Shown: positions 16,257-25,539, counted from the first letter of the stretch. The stretch: 64,000 nt of DNA from JADKAV01 sp963733395 (GCA_963733395.1 CAVTCZ010000019.1:248001-312000), one strand, 5' to 3'. The notes: generated from the sequence alone by a model not told the origin. Program-made: numbers and translations.

Positions 16257-16307
16257 CCGTTGTCGGTTTGAATCGCCCCGAAACCAACTGCCATGTCTCG
16301 GAACATC
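16257..16307. repeat. 51-bp direct repeat, copy 2
   Basis: Matches 15876-15926 at 50 of 51 positions, 381 bases downstream of copy 1. The two copies bracket the family 1 word cluster. Confidence 0.95.
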
Positions 16308-16481
16308 CCGGACGGATTGTCGCAGGACATGGTGGACACTACTTCGAGTTTGAGTCCAAGTCGCCACCGTCCACCATCGTCGACGGCAACTGCGTCCGGA
16401 CCGCCACCATCGACTCCACCTGGCCCTACTGACCCCGCCAGCGTGTCCGTGCGATTTCGTCACAGCAGGGGTCGGGATCTC

Positions 16482-17114
16482 TCAGGCCCGGGCGCGCACG
16501 TCCCGCACCCAGCCCCCGTCCTCCTGGTGGAAGCCCATCTTCTGCAGGTACTTGGGTCCGGTGGTGGCCGGTGCCTGGATCTTGCTCACGCCGAGCCGTT
16601 CGAACATCCCCGAGTCCTCGTAGACGAACCTGCCGGGGGTGAAGTCCCGGAAGCGCTCGGTGACGTAGTCGAGGCTGAGGTTGGCGGTGCCGTCGTCGAT
16701 GTCGGCGATGGTCACCACGCCGACCGCCTCGTCCCCGCGCATGACCAACACGTTGGAGCGACTCGGCATCGCGGGATCGAAACTGGGGAAGTGCCGCTTG
16801 GCATCCTCGGCGTGCACGCTCAGGAAGTGCCGCAGGTAGGCGTCGTCATGGTCCACTTCGATCAGGTCGTAGGCCCTGGACTCCGGGCTGCGCTCGCGGC
16901 TGAGTTTGACCAGCCAGTAGGCGTCGATCACCGCGATCACAAGGTTCATCGCAGCGAACGGCCAGATGGACAGCAGCCCGTTGTAGACCGTCGCGATGAC
17001 CGCGCCGATGAAGTTCATGACCCGGAACCGCCAGACCCGGGCCTGTGCCAGGGATAGCACGATCAGGCCGGATCCGATCCAGCCGAAGATTTCCAGAATG
17101 GTCCGCGTCGACAT
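16482..17114 (-). CDS. YgjV-type inner-membrane protein with GNAT-like C-terminal region
   Basis: The first ~75 residues of 210 form three membrane helices typical of the YgjV family (FGWIGSGLIVLSLAQ, RFRVMNFIGAVIATVYNGLLSIWPF, NLVIAVIDAYWLVKL). The remaining ~130 residues are soluble; the pattern VLVMRGDEAVGVVTI, then RFVYEDSG and a final PKYLQKMGFHQED resembles a GNAT acetyltransferase-like fold. The function of the fusion is unknown. It stands alone between the repeat-rich space and an MFS gene on the same strand. Confidence 0.7.
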   Translation of the reverse strand: MSTRTILEIFGWIGSGLIVLSLAQARVWRFRVMNFIGAVIATVYNGLLSIWPFAAMNLVIAVIDAYWLVKLSRERSPESRAYDLIEVDHDDAYLRHFLSVHAEDAKRHFPSFDPAMPSRSNVLVMRGDEAVGVVTIADIDDGTANLSLDYVTERFRDFTPGRFVYEDSGMFERLGVSKIQAPATTGPKYLQKMGFHQEDGGWVRDVRARA

Positions 17115-17204
17115 GGGGCGAGGCTAGCGGCTCGGACCCGGTAGGTGCCCGGTCCGAGCCCCGACTTCGGACCCGATGGGGTACGTCGCCTCGCGCTCAG
17201 CAGG

Positions 17205-18419
17205 TCAGGATGGGTCGGGATCGTGGATGGCGCTGGTTCGTCGGGTGTCGGCCAGTCTCAGGCCGAGCGCCGCGAACAGCGCGGCGAGAACCGCCATTGC
17301 CGCACAGAACCACACCAGCCCGGGCGTGCCCGCCCGATCGACAGCTGCGCCGGCCGCGGCCACCATCAGCGCCTGCAGGCTGGCCAGCGCCGCGGTGAGC
17401 AGCGCGAACACCGACGTCCGCAGGTGGGTGGGGATGGAGGTCGTGGCCAGCACGTTGGCCGGGACCAGTGCCACATAGGCCAGGCCCGTGATGACGACTG
17501 CCGCGGACGCGGCCAGGGGGCTGCCGGCCGATAGGCCCGCGGCGGCGCCGGCGAATGCGACCACCGTCAGCGTCCCGATCCAGAGACTGGCACGATCATG
17601 CGTCCACTCGCCGGGGAGCACCAACGTGACCGCCAGCGACACCCCGGCACCCAGGGCCAGGACCACGCCGGTGGCTGCCACCGGTACCCCGGCGGAGGTG
17701 AGGACCGGCAGAGCGACCGCCTCGACGCTGGTCGCTGCGGCCACTGCCATGGTGGCCAGTGCCACGATGCCCAGCAGCCATCGGTCGGCGGACAGTGCGG
17801 ACCAGGCGGCGGACAGTCCTACCGGTCGAGTATCGCCCTCCTCGACGCTGCGTGCGCGTCCGACACCGGCCAACAGCAGCCCTGAGACGAGGAAGGTGGC
17901 AGCGTTGACCCATAGGGCCCCGGACACCCCGAGCAGACCGAGCAGGATCCCACCGGCGGCGTATCCGATGATGACAGTCGCGTCGGAGAGCGCGTGGGCC
18001 AGCGAGACCGCCGTCCCGAGCGCGTCTATGCCGGTCACGTGGGGAAGCCACGCCGAGCGGTGCGATTCGAACACCACCGACACCACCCCGGCGACACCGG
18101 CCACGGACAGGGCCAGCAGCGGAGAAGGATGGGCGGCGACCACGGCGAACAGCCCGGCCCGGATCACGTCGCAGACGATGGTGGCTCGCCGATGCGGCCA
18201 GGAGGCGGTCGCCGCGGCCAGCCACGGCCCGACGAGGGCGGCCGGGACGACCGAGACGATGAGCACTGCGGCCGACGCCAACACGGACCCGGTCAGGGTG
18301 TACATCAACCAGGTGAGGGCGAGCCGGGCTGCCCAGTCGCCGGCCTCGGAAATGACCGAGGACGAGAGCAGCAACATGTACGGTCGGTTGCTGAGCATGA
18401 ACCGGTAGCGGCCGATCAT
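17205..18419 (-). CDS. MFS transporter
   Basis: A 404-residue major facilitator protein with about twelve hydrophobic segments, closest in feel to MFS_3 (enterobactin-exporter-like) proteins: N terminus YMLLLSSSVISEAGDWAARL, the loop SWPHRRATIVCDVIRAG between helices 2 and 3, and a Ser/Thr-rich linker (RSVEEGDTRPVG) between halves. Probably a drug or small-molecule exporter; the substrate is unknown. The upstream space to tRNA-Thr (18420-18621) holds no gene I can support. Confidence 0.8.
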   Translation of the reverse strand: MIGRYRFMLSNRPYMLLLSSSVISEAGDWAARLALTWLMYTLTGSVLASAAVLIVSVVPAALVGPWLAAATASWPHRRATIVCDVIRAGLFAVVAAHPSPLLALSVAGVAGVVSVVFESHRSAWLPHVTGIDALGTAVSLAHALSDATVIIGYAAGGILLGLLGVSGALWVNAATFLVSGLLLAGVGRARSVEEGDTRPVGLSAAWSALSADRWLLGIVALATMAVAAATSVEAVALPVLTSAGVPVAATGVVLALGAGVSLAVTLVLPGEWTHDRASLWIGTLTVVAFAGAAAGLSAGSPLAASAAVVITGLAYVALVPANVLATTSIPTHLRTSVFALLTAALASLQALMVAAAGAAVDRAGTPGLVWFCAAMAVLAALFAALGLRLADTRRTSAIHDPDPS

Positions 18420-18621
18420 GAGCCGAACCGCAGCGGAACCGATCGGGCACGGGCATCGCCCCTGGTGGCGTCACTGGCTCCGGCGTCCACGTGCTCACCT
18501 TCGATCACCCGGTCGGGCAGGCAGGGGAACTGCGACACGGGCCGACCATAGCGTTGTTGGGGCGGGGAGTTCCCGGCATTGGCGACAACAGCTGCTCCCA
18601 GAGCGGGTCCGTCCGATCGGA

Positions 18622-18693
18622 GAGCCCCGTGTCCGGATTGAACGGACGACCTTTCGCTTACAAGGCGAGTGCTCTACCACTGAGCTAACGGGG
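18622..18693 (-). tRNA. tRNA-Thr (anticodon TGT)
   Basis: Reading down from 18693: acceptor GCCCCGT, D arm TAGCTCAGTGGTAGAGCA, anticodon loop CTTGTAA, T arm with GTTCAATCC and closing ACGGGGC, with T as discriminator. 72 bases. TGT decodes ACA. Confidence 0.95.
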
Positions 18694-18777
18694 CGATGGC
18701 TCAACGATACCGAGCACGCAGTGTGACCTTGCTCATCTGCCCGGTTGAGGCTGCCCGATCCCGGGGATACTGGCCGC

Positions 18778-19519
18778 ATGCCTTTCACCGTGAGCCACGC
18801 GGCTGCCGTCCTGCCCTTGCGGGTGCGGTGGCTGTCGAGCTCGGCGCTGGTGATCGGTGCGATGACCCCCGATCTGCCGCTGTTCGCGTCGTTCCTGCCG
18901 TACAGCACCGACGCCACCCACACGGTGTTCGCGGCAGTGGTGACCAACACTGCGGTGGGGCTGTGCCTGTTCGTGATCTGGCACGGGTTCTTCGCCCGGC
19001 CGGCCGACTGGTTCGCGCCGTCGGGCATCCGCGCCCGGTTGGCCCCGCAGCAGCGCCCCGGATTGCGGGTGCGGTTGGCCACCGCCGGACAGCTCCTCGG
19101 GGTGCTGGCGTCGCTGTTCATCGGCGGGCTCACCCACCAGTTCCTGGACTGGTTCACGCACTCCGGCACCCCCGTGACGTCCCGCTTCCCGGTGTTCAGC
19201 GCCGAGATCCTCGGGATGCCGTTGTACTACGGGCTGCAGATCGGGTTGTCGGTCCTCGGGTTGTTGCTGCTGGGCCTTTGGGCGGTGCGCTGGTACCAGC
19301 ACTGCGGCCACGTACCCGCTGGAACGGCAGCCGTCGGCTCTGGGCAAGGTGGCCGCACGCGGCACGGTCGTCGGCGGGGCGGTCGCTGCCACATTCGCCG
19401 CCGGCTCGCTGCTCGGCGGATCGCTGTTCGCGATGTCGGTCGCGCCGGTGGTGGCTGCGGCACTGGCCAGTATCTTGGTCGCCCTGGTCTGGCACGCCTC
19501 GCCGCGCCCGCTGCGCTAG
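18778..19519 (+). CDS. DUF4184 family membrane protein, one frameshift
   Basis: Begins MPFTVSHAAAVLPL and continues GAMTPDLPLFASFLP, the hallmark of DUF4184, with the HQFLDWFTHSG block near residue 122 and several membrane helices; its role is unknown, perhaps membrane metal-dependent hydrolase-like. After GLWAVRWY (about 19290-19305) the frame shifts by +1 and continues as TAATYPLERQPSALG with further hydrophobic helices to the TAG at 19517. Removing one base near 19298 restores about 246 residues. Confidence 0.75.
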
Positions 19520-19564
19520 GACCGCGCCCCGGCTGTACCGCCCGCGGTGGGGCAGGATGCGCGT

Positions 19565-20998
19565 ATGAGTGCCTTGGCGGTGACCGCCGACGAAGAGAAA
19601 CTGCGCGGCCTGCGGCGGATGAAGCTCGTGGCTGTGGGGGCGCTGGTGCTGGCCGCGGTCATCTACGTGATCGCGTTCATGCTCGAGCGCGACGGTGTGG
19701 GGTGGGCGGGTTACGTACGGGCCGCCGCCGAAGCCGGCATGGTGGGTGCCCTGGCCGACTGGTTCGCGGTCACCGCGCTGTTCCGGCGTCCGCTGGGCCT
19801 GCCGATCCCGCACACCGCGATCATCCCGACCCGCAAGAACGCGATCGGGCGGAATCTGGGCGACTTCGTGGGGACCAACTTCCTGGCCGAGGACGTGGTG
19901 CGCCTGCGCATCCGGGCACTCGACGTGGGCCTGCGGGTCGGTACCTGGATCAGCGACTACGACAACGCCCGCCGGGTCTCCGGCGAGATCGCGGTGGGGA
20001 TCAAGGCCGGCATCGGGCTGCTCGACGACGAGCAGGTCCGCAGCGCGGTGGGCGAGTTCCTCCGGCGGCGGGCCGAGGAGTTCCCCATCGCCGAACCGGC
20101 GGGGAACCTACTGGGCGAGGTGGTGGCCGACAAGGCGCACGTGCCGCTCATCGACCTCGTGGCCGGGTCGCTCTACGACTGGCTGGAGGACAATCGCAAC
20201 CGGGTGGTGGATGTCGTCGAGCGGCAGGCACCCGGGTGGTCGCCGAAATGGGCCGATGATGTGGTGGCGAACAAGGTGTACCGGGAGGCCGTCCGCTTCG
20301 CCCAGGACGTGCGCGACGACAAGCACCATCCGCTGCGGAAGTCGATCGACGAGGCGCTGATCAAACTGTCCAACGACCTGCGGTTCGACGCCGACATGCA
20401 GTTCAAGGCCGAACAGGCGAAGATGCGGGTGCTGGAGCATCCGGAAGTGACCCGGACCCTGCAGACCACCGGCAGCGTGGCCAAGGAGATGCTGCTGCGG
20501 GCGGTGGACGATCCGACGTCGGATCTGCGGGTGCGGATCGTGGACTCGCTGGTGTCGATCGGCCGCAACATGGTCGAGGAGGAGGGCACCCGGGCGCGGG
20601 TGAACACCTGGGTCGAGGATGCAGCGGTCCATGTCGTGCGCAACAACCGCGACGAGATCACTGCACTGATCACCGAGACCGTCGACAAATGGGACGCCGA
20701 GGAGACCTCGCGCAAGATCGAGATCCAGGTGGGTCGCGATCTGCAGTTCATCCGGCTCAACGGGACCCTGGTGGGTGCGCTGGCCGGTTTGGTGATCTAC
20801 ACGGTCAGCCACGTGCATCCTGGCCTGAGCCCAGGTTGTGCGAATTCGCACGATCGGGCGGCGCCGCTACGGTTGCCCCATGAGTCTGCCCGTGGGAACC
20901 AAGTTGGTCATCGGCGCGTTCACCGTCAGTGGCGTCGTGCATATGGTCGGTCCGGCGGTCTTCGCGCCGTTGATCCCTCGGCCACTGGGCGCGCCTGA
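19565..20998 (+). CDS. DUF445 family membrane protein, with apparent read-through tail
   Basis: A DUF445 protein: N-terminal hydrophobic segment (VGALVLAAVIYVIAF), the AAAEAGMVGALADWFAVTALFR block near residue 55, a long helical periplasm- or cytoplasm-facing middle, and the C-terminal hydrophobic end LNGTLVGALAGLVIYTV. Family members normally stop within a few residues of that end. Here the frame runs about 60 residues further in non-hydrophobic sequence and overlaps the next gene. A +1 slip near 20825 would give an immediate TGA, so the true end is probably about 20827. Role unknown. Confidence 0.85.
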   Translation: MSALAVTADEEKLRGLRRMKLVAVGALVLAAVIYVIAFMLERDGVGWAGYVRAAAEAGMVGALADWFAVTALFRRPLGLPIPHTAIIPTRKNAIGRNLGDFVGTNFLAEDVVRLRIRALDVGLRVGTWISDYDNARRVSGEIAVGIKAGIGLLDDEQVRSAVGEFLRRRAEEFPIAEPAGNLLGEVVADKAHVPLIDLVAGSLYDWLEDNRNRVVDVVERQAPGWSPKWADDVVANKVYREAVRFAQDVRDDKHHPLRKSIDEALIKLSNDLRFDADMQFKAEQAKMRVLEHPEVTRTLQTTGSVAKEMLLRAVDDPTSDLRVRIVDSLVSIGRNMVEEEGTRARVNTWVEDAAVHVVRNNRDEITALITETVDKWDAEETSRKIEIQVGRDLQFIRLNGTLVGALAGLVIYTVSHVHPGLSPGCANSHDRAAPLRLPHESARGNQVGHRRVHRQWRRAYGRSGGLRAVDPSATGRA

Positions 20999-21239
20999 AC
21001 CGTGGGTCTACGGCAGCGGCGTTGCAGAACTCGTCTGCGCGGCGGGCCTCGCGACCCGGCAGCCCTGGGCACCTGCCGTCACCACCGCCACCCTCGCGGT
21101 CATCCTGGTCGGGAATGTCCAGATGGCGGTGGATGTCCAGCGCAGCCGCCGCCCCGCGTGGCAGAAGGCGGCGGTGTGGGCGCGGCTGCCGTTGCAGATC
21201 CCGCTGATGAAGGCGGCATGGAGTTCGCCGCGGGGTTGA
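20880..21239 (+). CDS. DoxX-like four-helix membrane protein
   Basis: A 119-residue protein with four hydrophobic helices and the DoxX-like pattern: a first helix with HMVGPAVFAPLIP, GSGVAELVCAAGL in helix 2, and a charged VDVQRSRRPAWQKAAVWARLPLQIPL end. Members of the DoxX-like group are unassigned membrane proteins, some linked to thiol stress. The ATG at 20880 lies inside the read-through tail of the DUF445 frame, which supports an earlier end for that gene. Confidence 0.65.
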   Translation: MSLPVGTKLVIGAFTVSGVVHMVGPAVFAPLIPRPLGAPEPWVYGSGVAELVCAAGLATRQPWAPAVTTATLAVILVGNVQMAVDVQRSRRPAWQKAAVWARLPLQIPLMKAAWSSPRG

Positions 21240-21282
21240 CCGGGTAGGCGATAGCCCGGGGCCTGTCCCCGCGGGCCGGACC

Positions 21283-21396
21283 GGCGTTAGTGCGGAGGAC
21301 AGGCGTTAGTGCGGAGGACAGGCGTTAGTCGGAAGTCCGCGCATGGGGCTAACGGTTGTGCTTCTGACTAACCGTTGTCCTTCCGGCTAACCGCTG
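21283..21396. repeat. Intergenic repeat of GGCGTTAGT words, direct and inverted
   Basis: The 19-base word GGCGTTAGTGCGGAGGACA occurs at 21283 and again at 21302, with a shorter third copy at 21321. Two inverted relatives follow (CTTCTGACTAACCGTTGT from 21361 and CCTTCCGGCTAACCGCTG up to 21396). The set can fold into a long hairpin between two convergent genes. Confidence 0.85.
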
Positions 21397-21414
21397 CCCC
21401 CGCCCGCCGCCCCC

Positions 21415-21816
21415 TCACACCCCCAGGACGTCAGCCGCCTCGCTGGAACTGTCCCGCAGGAAGGTCCGCGTCCGCTGCGCCTCGTCGGTCTCGCCGATGG
21501 CCTGCGCGGCCAGTGACAGCTCGTGCAGGCACTCGAGGAAGCCGCGGTTGGGCTCGTGCGACCAGGGAACCGGGCCGTGGCCCTTCCACCCGTTGCGTCG
21601 CAAGGCGTCGAGTCCGCGGTGGTATCCCACCCGCGCGAAGGCGTACGACTCGATCGTGCGCCCCTGCTCGCGGGCGTGCTTGGCCAGGTTCGCCCACGCC
21701 AGGCTGGACGCCGGGAACCGGGTGGCCACCGCTTCGGGATCCCCGCCGGAAGCGAGGGCGGCGGCCGCCGGATCGGCGGGCAACAACGTGGGGTCGGGCT
21801 CTGGCAACAGGTTCAT
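21415..21816 (-). CDS. DUF3151 family protein
   Basis: A 133-residue soluble protein of the actinobacterial DUF3151 family, recognisable by the N terminus LLPEPDPTLLPADP, the ESYAFARVGYHRGLDALRR helix and GFLECLHELSLAAQAIGE near the C terminus; the helices suggest a small TPR-like fold. Function unknown; homologues often lie near central-carbon genes. I chose the ATG at 21816 over an ATG six codons upstream because it gives the standard N terminus. Confidence 0.85.
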   Translation of the reverse strand: MNLLPEPDPTLLPADPAAAALASGGDPEAVATRFPASSLAWANLAKHAREQGRTIESYAFARVGYHRGLDALRRNGWKGHGPVPWSHEPNRGFLECLHELSLAAQAIGETDEAQRTRTFLRDSSSEAADVLGV

Positions 21817-21880
21817 GCCTGCATTGTGTCGCACACCGGGCCCGCAGACCCCGGCCCGGCTGGGTCTGCGGGCCCGGTCG

Positions 21881-22969
21881 TCAGCCGGCCAGGGTCATCG
21901 CCACCCGGCCGTGTTGGCGCAGGGTGCCGTCCGGCACGACGGACACGAAACCGCCGTTCTGCAGCACGGTCTCGATCAGGTCGTCCACCGCATCGTCGAT
22001 GACATCCGGATCCTCACCGTCATCACTGGGTTCGACGTAGCGGCCGTCGGCGACCGTCCGTGCCGGCATCGCGAAGTGTTGTTCCACGACGAGCAACTCC
22101 GGCTTGCCGGTGGCCGCCGCGTGCCAGCAGCCGAGCAGTCCGCCGATGGCGCGCTGTGCCCGAAGCCGCGCGTTGAGGGTGTCATGGGCAGCGGCGTTCA
22201 GGTCGGCGACGTGATCGCTCATCACGGTCCGCCCGATGTCTTCGAGCTCGGCCAACTGCGGCCGGGAGTGGATGCCCCGGGCGATGCCGGCCACTCTGGC
22301 CCCGTTGCGGGTGAGCCGCAGGAACTCGCCCACCACGCGTTGGCCTCCCACCAACGCCACCGGTAGATTCGCGGCGGCCAGATGTCGGCTCAAGCCCACG
22401 TCCACCGTGCGCAGGAATGCGCGTTGGCGCTCAGGGTCCCGGCCGGCCCGGATGCGACCTTCGCGCAGCGCCGGGAAGAACGACGACAACTGGGGTTCGA
22501 GGTACTTCTGGTTGTAGTGGTACAGGTTGGCCGACCGGTGGTCCAGATGCAGCAACAGGAAGGCGGGGTTCGACTGCACCGCCCGCACCACATCCCGGGT
22601 GGCGAACGTCGGGTCGATCACCACACGGTCCTCGACGGCCACGGGCAGGTGGAGCACCCGAATGCCGGTGTCGTCGATGAACAGAGCCAGAGCTTCGTCG
22701 GCGGGGCCCCGCCGCGCCTGGTCCACGGCGGTTTGCAGTCGCGCGGCCAACACGGCGGCGTGGCCCTGGTCCGGTTCGAGTTCGAGGCGGCGGACGACAT
22801 CGCGGCTGTGTGCGAGCAAGCGCTGTCCGTCGAGCTTGCTGAGTCGGGGGCCTGGTGTGGTGTTGATCAGGATGGAGATGCACAGGCCGCGCACCGACAT
22901 CAGGGCGCGGAGGTCGGCGCCGTCGGGACGGGACAGCAAGGGGCGTGGGGGTGTGGCAAGGCTGGTCAC
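21881..22969 (-). CDS. baeRF-type (bacterial archaeo-eukaryotic release-factor-like) protein
   Basis: A 362-residue soluble protein whose layout fits the baeRF group (eRF1-like proteins thought to act on ribosomes or RNA): an N-terminal ISILINTTPGPRLSK region, the middle VEDRVVIDPTFATRDVVRAVQ and the VALVGGQRVVGEFLRLT strand-turn, and a C-terminal domain with LLVVEQHFAMPA and an acidic SDDGEDPDVIDDAVDDLIE stretch. Assignment rests on overall pattern, so it is moderate. The GTG at 22969 is preceded by AGGAGC and fits better than the upstream ATG at 23023. Confidence 0.55.
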   Translation of the reverse strand: MTSLATPPRPLLSRPDGADLRALMSVRGLCISILINTTPGPRLSKLDGQRLLAHSRDVVRRLELEPDQGHAAVLAARLQTAVDQARRGPADEALALFIDDTGIRVLHLPVAVEDRVVIDPTFATRDVVRAVQSNPAFLLLHLDHRSANLYHYNQKYLEPQLSSFFPALREGRIRAGRDPERQRAFLRTVDVGLSRHLAAANLPVALVGGQRVVGEFLRLTRNGARVAGIARGIHSRPQLAELEDIGRTVMSDHVADLNAAAHDTLNARLRAQRAIGGLLGCWHAAATGKPELLVVEQHFAMPARTVADGRYVEPSDDGEDPDVIDDAVDDLIETVLQNGGFVSVVPDGTLRQHGRVAMTLAG

Positions 22970-23174
22970 AAGGGGCTCCTGGTGGTGTTCCAGAGGTCTC
23001 CCCCGGCCCGTGCGGACCCCCATCGACCGGGCGGCCGACGCAGCTGCCGTATTGACGATCGATGAGTGAGTGGGGTACTCCCCTCGCGTGGTTCAAGCAT
23101 GCCCACGAGCCCGCTATATGTCAAGTGAAATTCAGGTAAAGAAGTGCACTAGTTCTGCCGGGTAGGCTGCCGAC

Positions 23175-23504
23175 ATGGCATCGCGCATCCTCTTCGACGC
23201 CCACCCGCTGGACCATGAGCCGCTGCCGGCGGAGCAGGTACGCGCGGGCGAGCCCACGGCCGCAGTGTGGGAGGCCCCGGTCCCGGAGGTGTCCTGCGGG
23301 CTGTGGGAACACAGTGCGGGGGTGTCCACGGACGTCGAGGTCCACGAGGTGTTCGTGGTGCTCAGCGGGCGGGCACGCATCGAGATCGCCGGGCAGGACG
23401 ACCTGCACGTCGGCCCCGGGGACGTGGTGGAGCTCGAGGCCGGCGCGCAGACCGTGTGGCATGTCAGCGAGCCGCTGCGCAAGTTCTGGGTGGCAGCTGG
23501 CTGA
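23175..23504 (+). CDS. Cupin-domain protein
   Basis: A 109-residue single cupin. The conserved barrel motifs are visible: an E-H-E stretch (TDVEVHEVFVVLSGRARIEI) and the PGDVVELEAGAQTVWHV second motif with a His. No catalytic domain is attached, so it may be a small-ligand or metal-binding barrel. The upstream gap (22970-23174) is AT-richer near the start (ATATGTCAAGTGAAATTC) and probably holds its promoter. Confidence 0.75.
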   Translation: MASRILFDAHPLDHEPLPAEQVRAGEPTAAVWEAPVPEVSCGLWEHSAGVSTDVEVHEVFVVLSGRARIEIAGQDDLHVGPGDVVELEAGAQTVWHVSEPLRKFWVAAG

Positions 23505-23512
23505 CGACGCAA

Positions 23513-24404
23513 TCAGCCGCCGCCCAGTTGCTGCATCTGCTCGGCGATCATCGCGCGTGCCCTCGGGACGAACGCTTCGCTGTCGCCTCCCACATGCGGG
23601 GTGATCAACAGGTTGGGGCTGCGCCACAGCGGGTGGTCCGGTGGCAGCGGTTCGGGGTCGGTGACGTCGAGTGCGGCGCGCAAGCGTCCCGCCTCGAGTT
23701 CGGCGCGCAACGCATCGCCGTCGACCAGGCCGCCCCGGCCGACGTTGACGAGCAGGGCGCCGTCCTTCATCAAAGCCAGCCGTCGGGCCGACATGAACGG
23801 CCCGGTCGGATCCAGCGGCTGCGCCAGGAACACGATGTCGAGATCCGGTAGGTGGTCGTCGAAGGTGGCGACCGGCAGGCAGCCCTGGCCGCTGCGGGAG
23901 AAGCCCAGCACCTCCACTTCGAACGGTCGCAGTCGCGCAGCGATCGCCCGCCCGACACCGCCCCAGCCGACGATGCCGCTGCGGGAGTCGGCCAGCGCCG
24001 GTCTGCGCTCGTGCCGCCAGTGGCCCGCTGGCATGTCCCGGGCGGCGACGTCGACACCGCGCAGCACCGCAATCGCGAGACCGACGGCCAGCTCGGCGGT
24101 GCTGGCATCATGGACCCCCACAGCTCGCCGAACCGGCACGTCCGGCAGGTGCGCCACCATGCCGTCGATGCCGGCCATCAGCGCCAGTACCGCCTTGAGT
24201 CGCGGCATGCGGTGGGCGATCTGTAGATCCTCGGGCACGGGCATGTAGGGCGGGACGAAGACCGTGATCTGGTCGAGGGTCCCGGCAGCGGGTTCAGGTG
24301 CACCCGTGGTCCCACCATCGGTACTCCACGCCGGCCACCGGTGGCGGTTGTAGCCACCGCGGCATGAGAACGACCTCGGTGCTGTTCCCGCTCGTCGCGG
24401 TCAT
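23513..24404 (-). CDS. D-isomer-specific 2-hydroxyacid dehydrogenase, one frameshift
   Basis: NAD-dependent 2-hydroxyacid dehydrogenase. The intact C-terminal part shows the dinucleotide motif GIVGWGGVGRAIAARL, the Arg in NVGRGGLVDG, Glu in DVTDPEPLPPDHPLW and His in TPHVGG, so the catalytic Arg/Glu/His set is present. The N terminus lies in another frame: it starts at the ATG at 24404 (MTATSGNSTEVVLMPRW), reads to YRWWDHG, and a +1 slip near 24302 leads into APEPAAGTLDQITVFVPPY. Its ATG overlaps the stop of the upstream DUF998-like gene (ATGA), which supports this start. Restored length is about 296 residues. Substrate unknown. Confidence 0.8.
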
Positions 24405-25021
24405 GAGGGAAGCGATGCCGACTGCGACCGGCGGTGGAGGCGCTCCTTGTGCGTCTGTGCCTCGTACACCGCGGCCACCAACCAGATCTGGCCCACCGCG
24501 ATCCAGCTGCGCTGCGCCAGGCCTTCGGGGAACAGGAGCAGGCCGCTGAAGCTCAAGGCGAAGACGACGGAGGCGACAAGTCCCGGGATTCCGACCAGAC
24601 TGTGATGCCCGCGGAGGATCGCCACCAGGCCCAGCACCACCATCGCGATCATCGTGACGATCGCATAGGCGATGACGCCGGCGTTGTGCGCCGCTTCGGC
24701 TGGCGTGTGCTCGACGGTGAAGGTGCAGTGGCGGGAGCCCTCCGGGCAAGGGACCCGGAAGGCGGCCACGACGCACAGCGCCGCGCCGGCGACGATGAGC
24801 AAACCCGCCACGGCTTTGTTGAGCTCCCAGAAGTGGAACGCTGCGACCCACTGCGCGGCGGCTACGAGCAGTATTGCCAGGGTCGTGACCCAGATCAGTC
24901 GGCTGCCGTCGGCGGCCAGCACGCTGACGTGCTCGCGGTAGTGCCGGTAGCCGGGGTTGGCCATCCCGGCCACGAATATCAGTGCCCAGAACCCCACGAA
25001 CAATCCGAGCACGGTCTTCAC
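24401..25021 (-). CDS. DUF998-like six-helix membrane protein
   Basis: A 206-residue protein with six hydrophobic helices, beginning LGLFVGFWALIFVAGM and followed by the short loop GYRHYREHVSVLAADGS, which resembles the conserved first extracellular loop of DUF998. A Cys-containing loop (PCPEGSRHCTF) lies between helices 3 and 4. Function unknown. It is translationally coupled to the downstream 2-hydroxyacid dehydrogenase. Confidence 0.7.
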   Translation of the reverse strand: MKTVLGLFVGFWALIFVAGMANPGYRHYREHVSVLAADGSRLIWVTTLAILLVAAAQWVAAFHFWELNKAVAGLLIVAGAALCVVAAFRVPCPEGSRHCTFTVEHTPAEAAHNAGVIAYAIVTMIAMVVLGLVAILRGHHSLVGIPGLVASVVFALSFSGLLLFPEGLAQRSWIAVGQIWLVAAVYEAQTHKERLHRRSQSASLPS

Positions 25022-25131
25022 GGTCCAAGCCTTGCAGGGTGCATGCCGTGGACGTCAAGGCCGATGCTCAGGGTCGCGGGCATTCTGGGGTCCGAGCCGC
25101 CGCAGGACGATGCTTCGACGGTGCCGTGTGT

Positions 25132-25539
25132 TCAGGCAGCGGCGTCGTGGATGCGGCGCAGTTCGTCTCGGTTGGTCAGCTGCTGGCGTCGGCGATGACG
25201 CCACACCAGTCCGATCGACTCCGCGACACACACAGTGAGCAGGATGGTCGCGAGGACGAGAACCACCAGCGATACCGACCATGTGAACCACAGGAAGTGC
25301 ACAACAACGGTCTCGGTGTTCTGCACGATGAGAACGAGCAGAATCAGGCCAGCAGTGGCAGTCGCCACGAGGGCCCAGATGATTCCCGTTCCGCGATATT
25401 CCCGCCGTGTGGCCGTCGGGACACTCTCGGCTTCCGCCGCCGAGGCACCCGTCGATCCGCCGTCGATCCAGGCGTCGATCCAGCCGGTGAGTCGTCCATC
25501 TGTCGCCTCCCGATCTGGATTCGAACCGCTCACGTACAC
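25132..25539 (-). CDS. LapA/DUF1049-type membrane protein
   Basis: The C-terminal 80 of 135 residues form a LapA (DUF1049) module: two membrane helices separated by the conserved short loop, with LLVLIVQNTETVVVHFLWFTWSVSL carrying the QN-x-E signature, and a basic cytoplasmic tail (WRHRRRQQL). The N-terminal ~50 residues are polar and poorly conserved. The start is uncertain: the GTG at 25539 is the only in-frame start, but a better ribosome-binding site (GGGAGGCGACAG) precedes an ATG at 25499 in another frame, so an indel may be present. Confidence 0.65.
   Translation of the reverse strand: MYVSGSNPDREATDGRLTGWIDAWIDGGSTGASAAEAESVPTATRREYRGTGIIWALVATATAGLILLVLIVQNTETVVVHFLWFTWSVSLVVLVLATILLTVCVAESIGLVWRHRRRQQLTNRDELRRIHDAAA

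Noticed and set aside
24294..25058. A separate 254-residue gene in the DUF998 region
   Set aside because: Only its last 36 codons are protein-like and they form the N terminus of the frameshifted 2-hydroxyacid dehydrogenase; the rest is a shadow of the DUF998-like gene.
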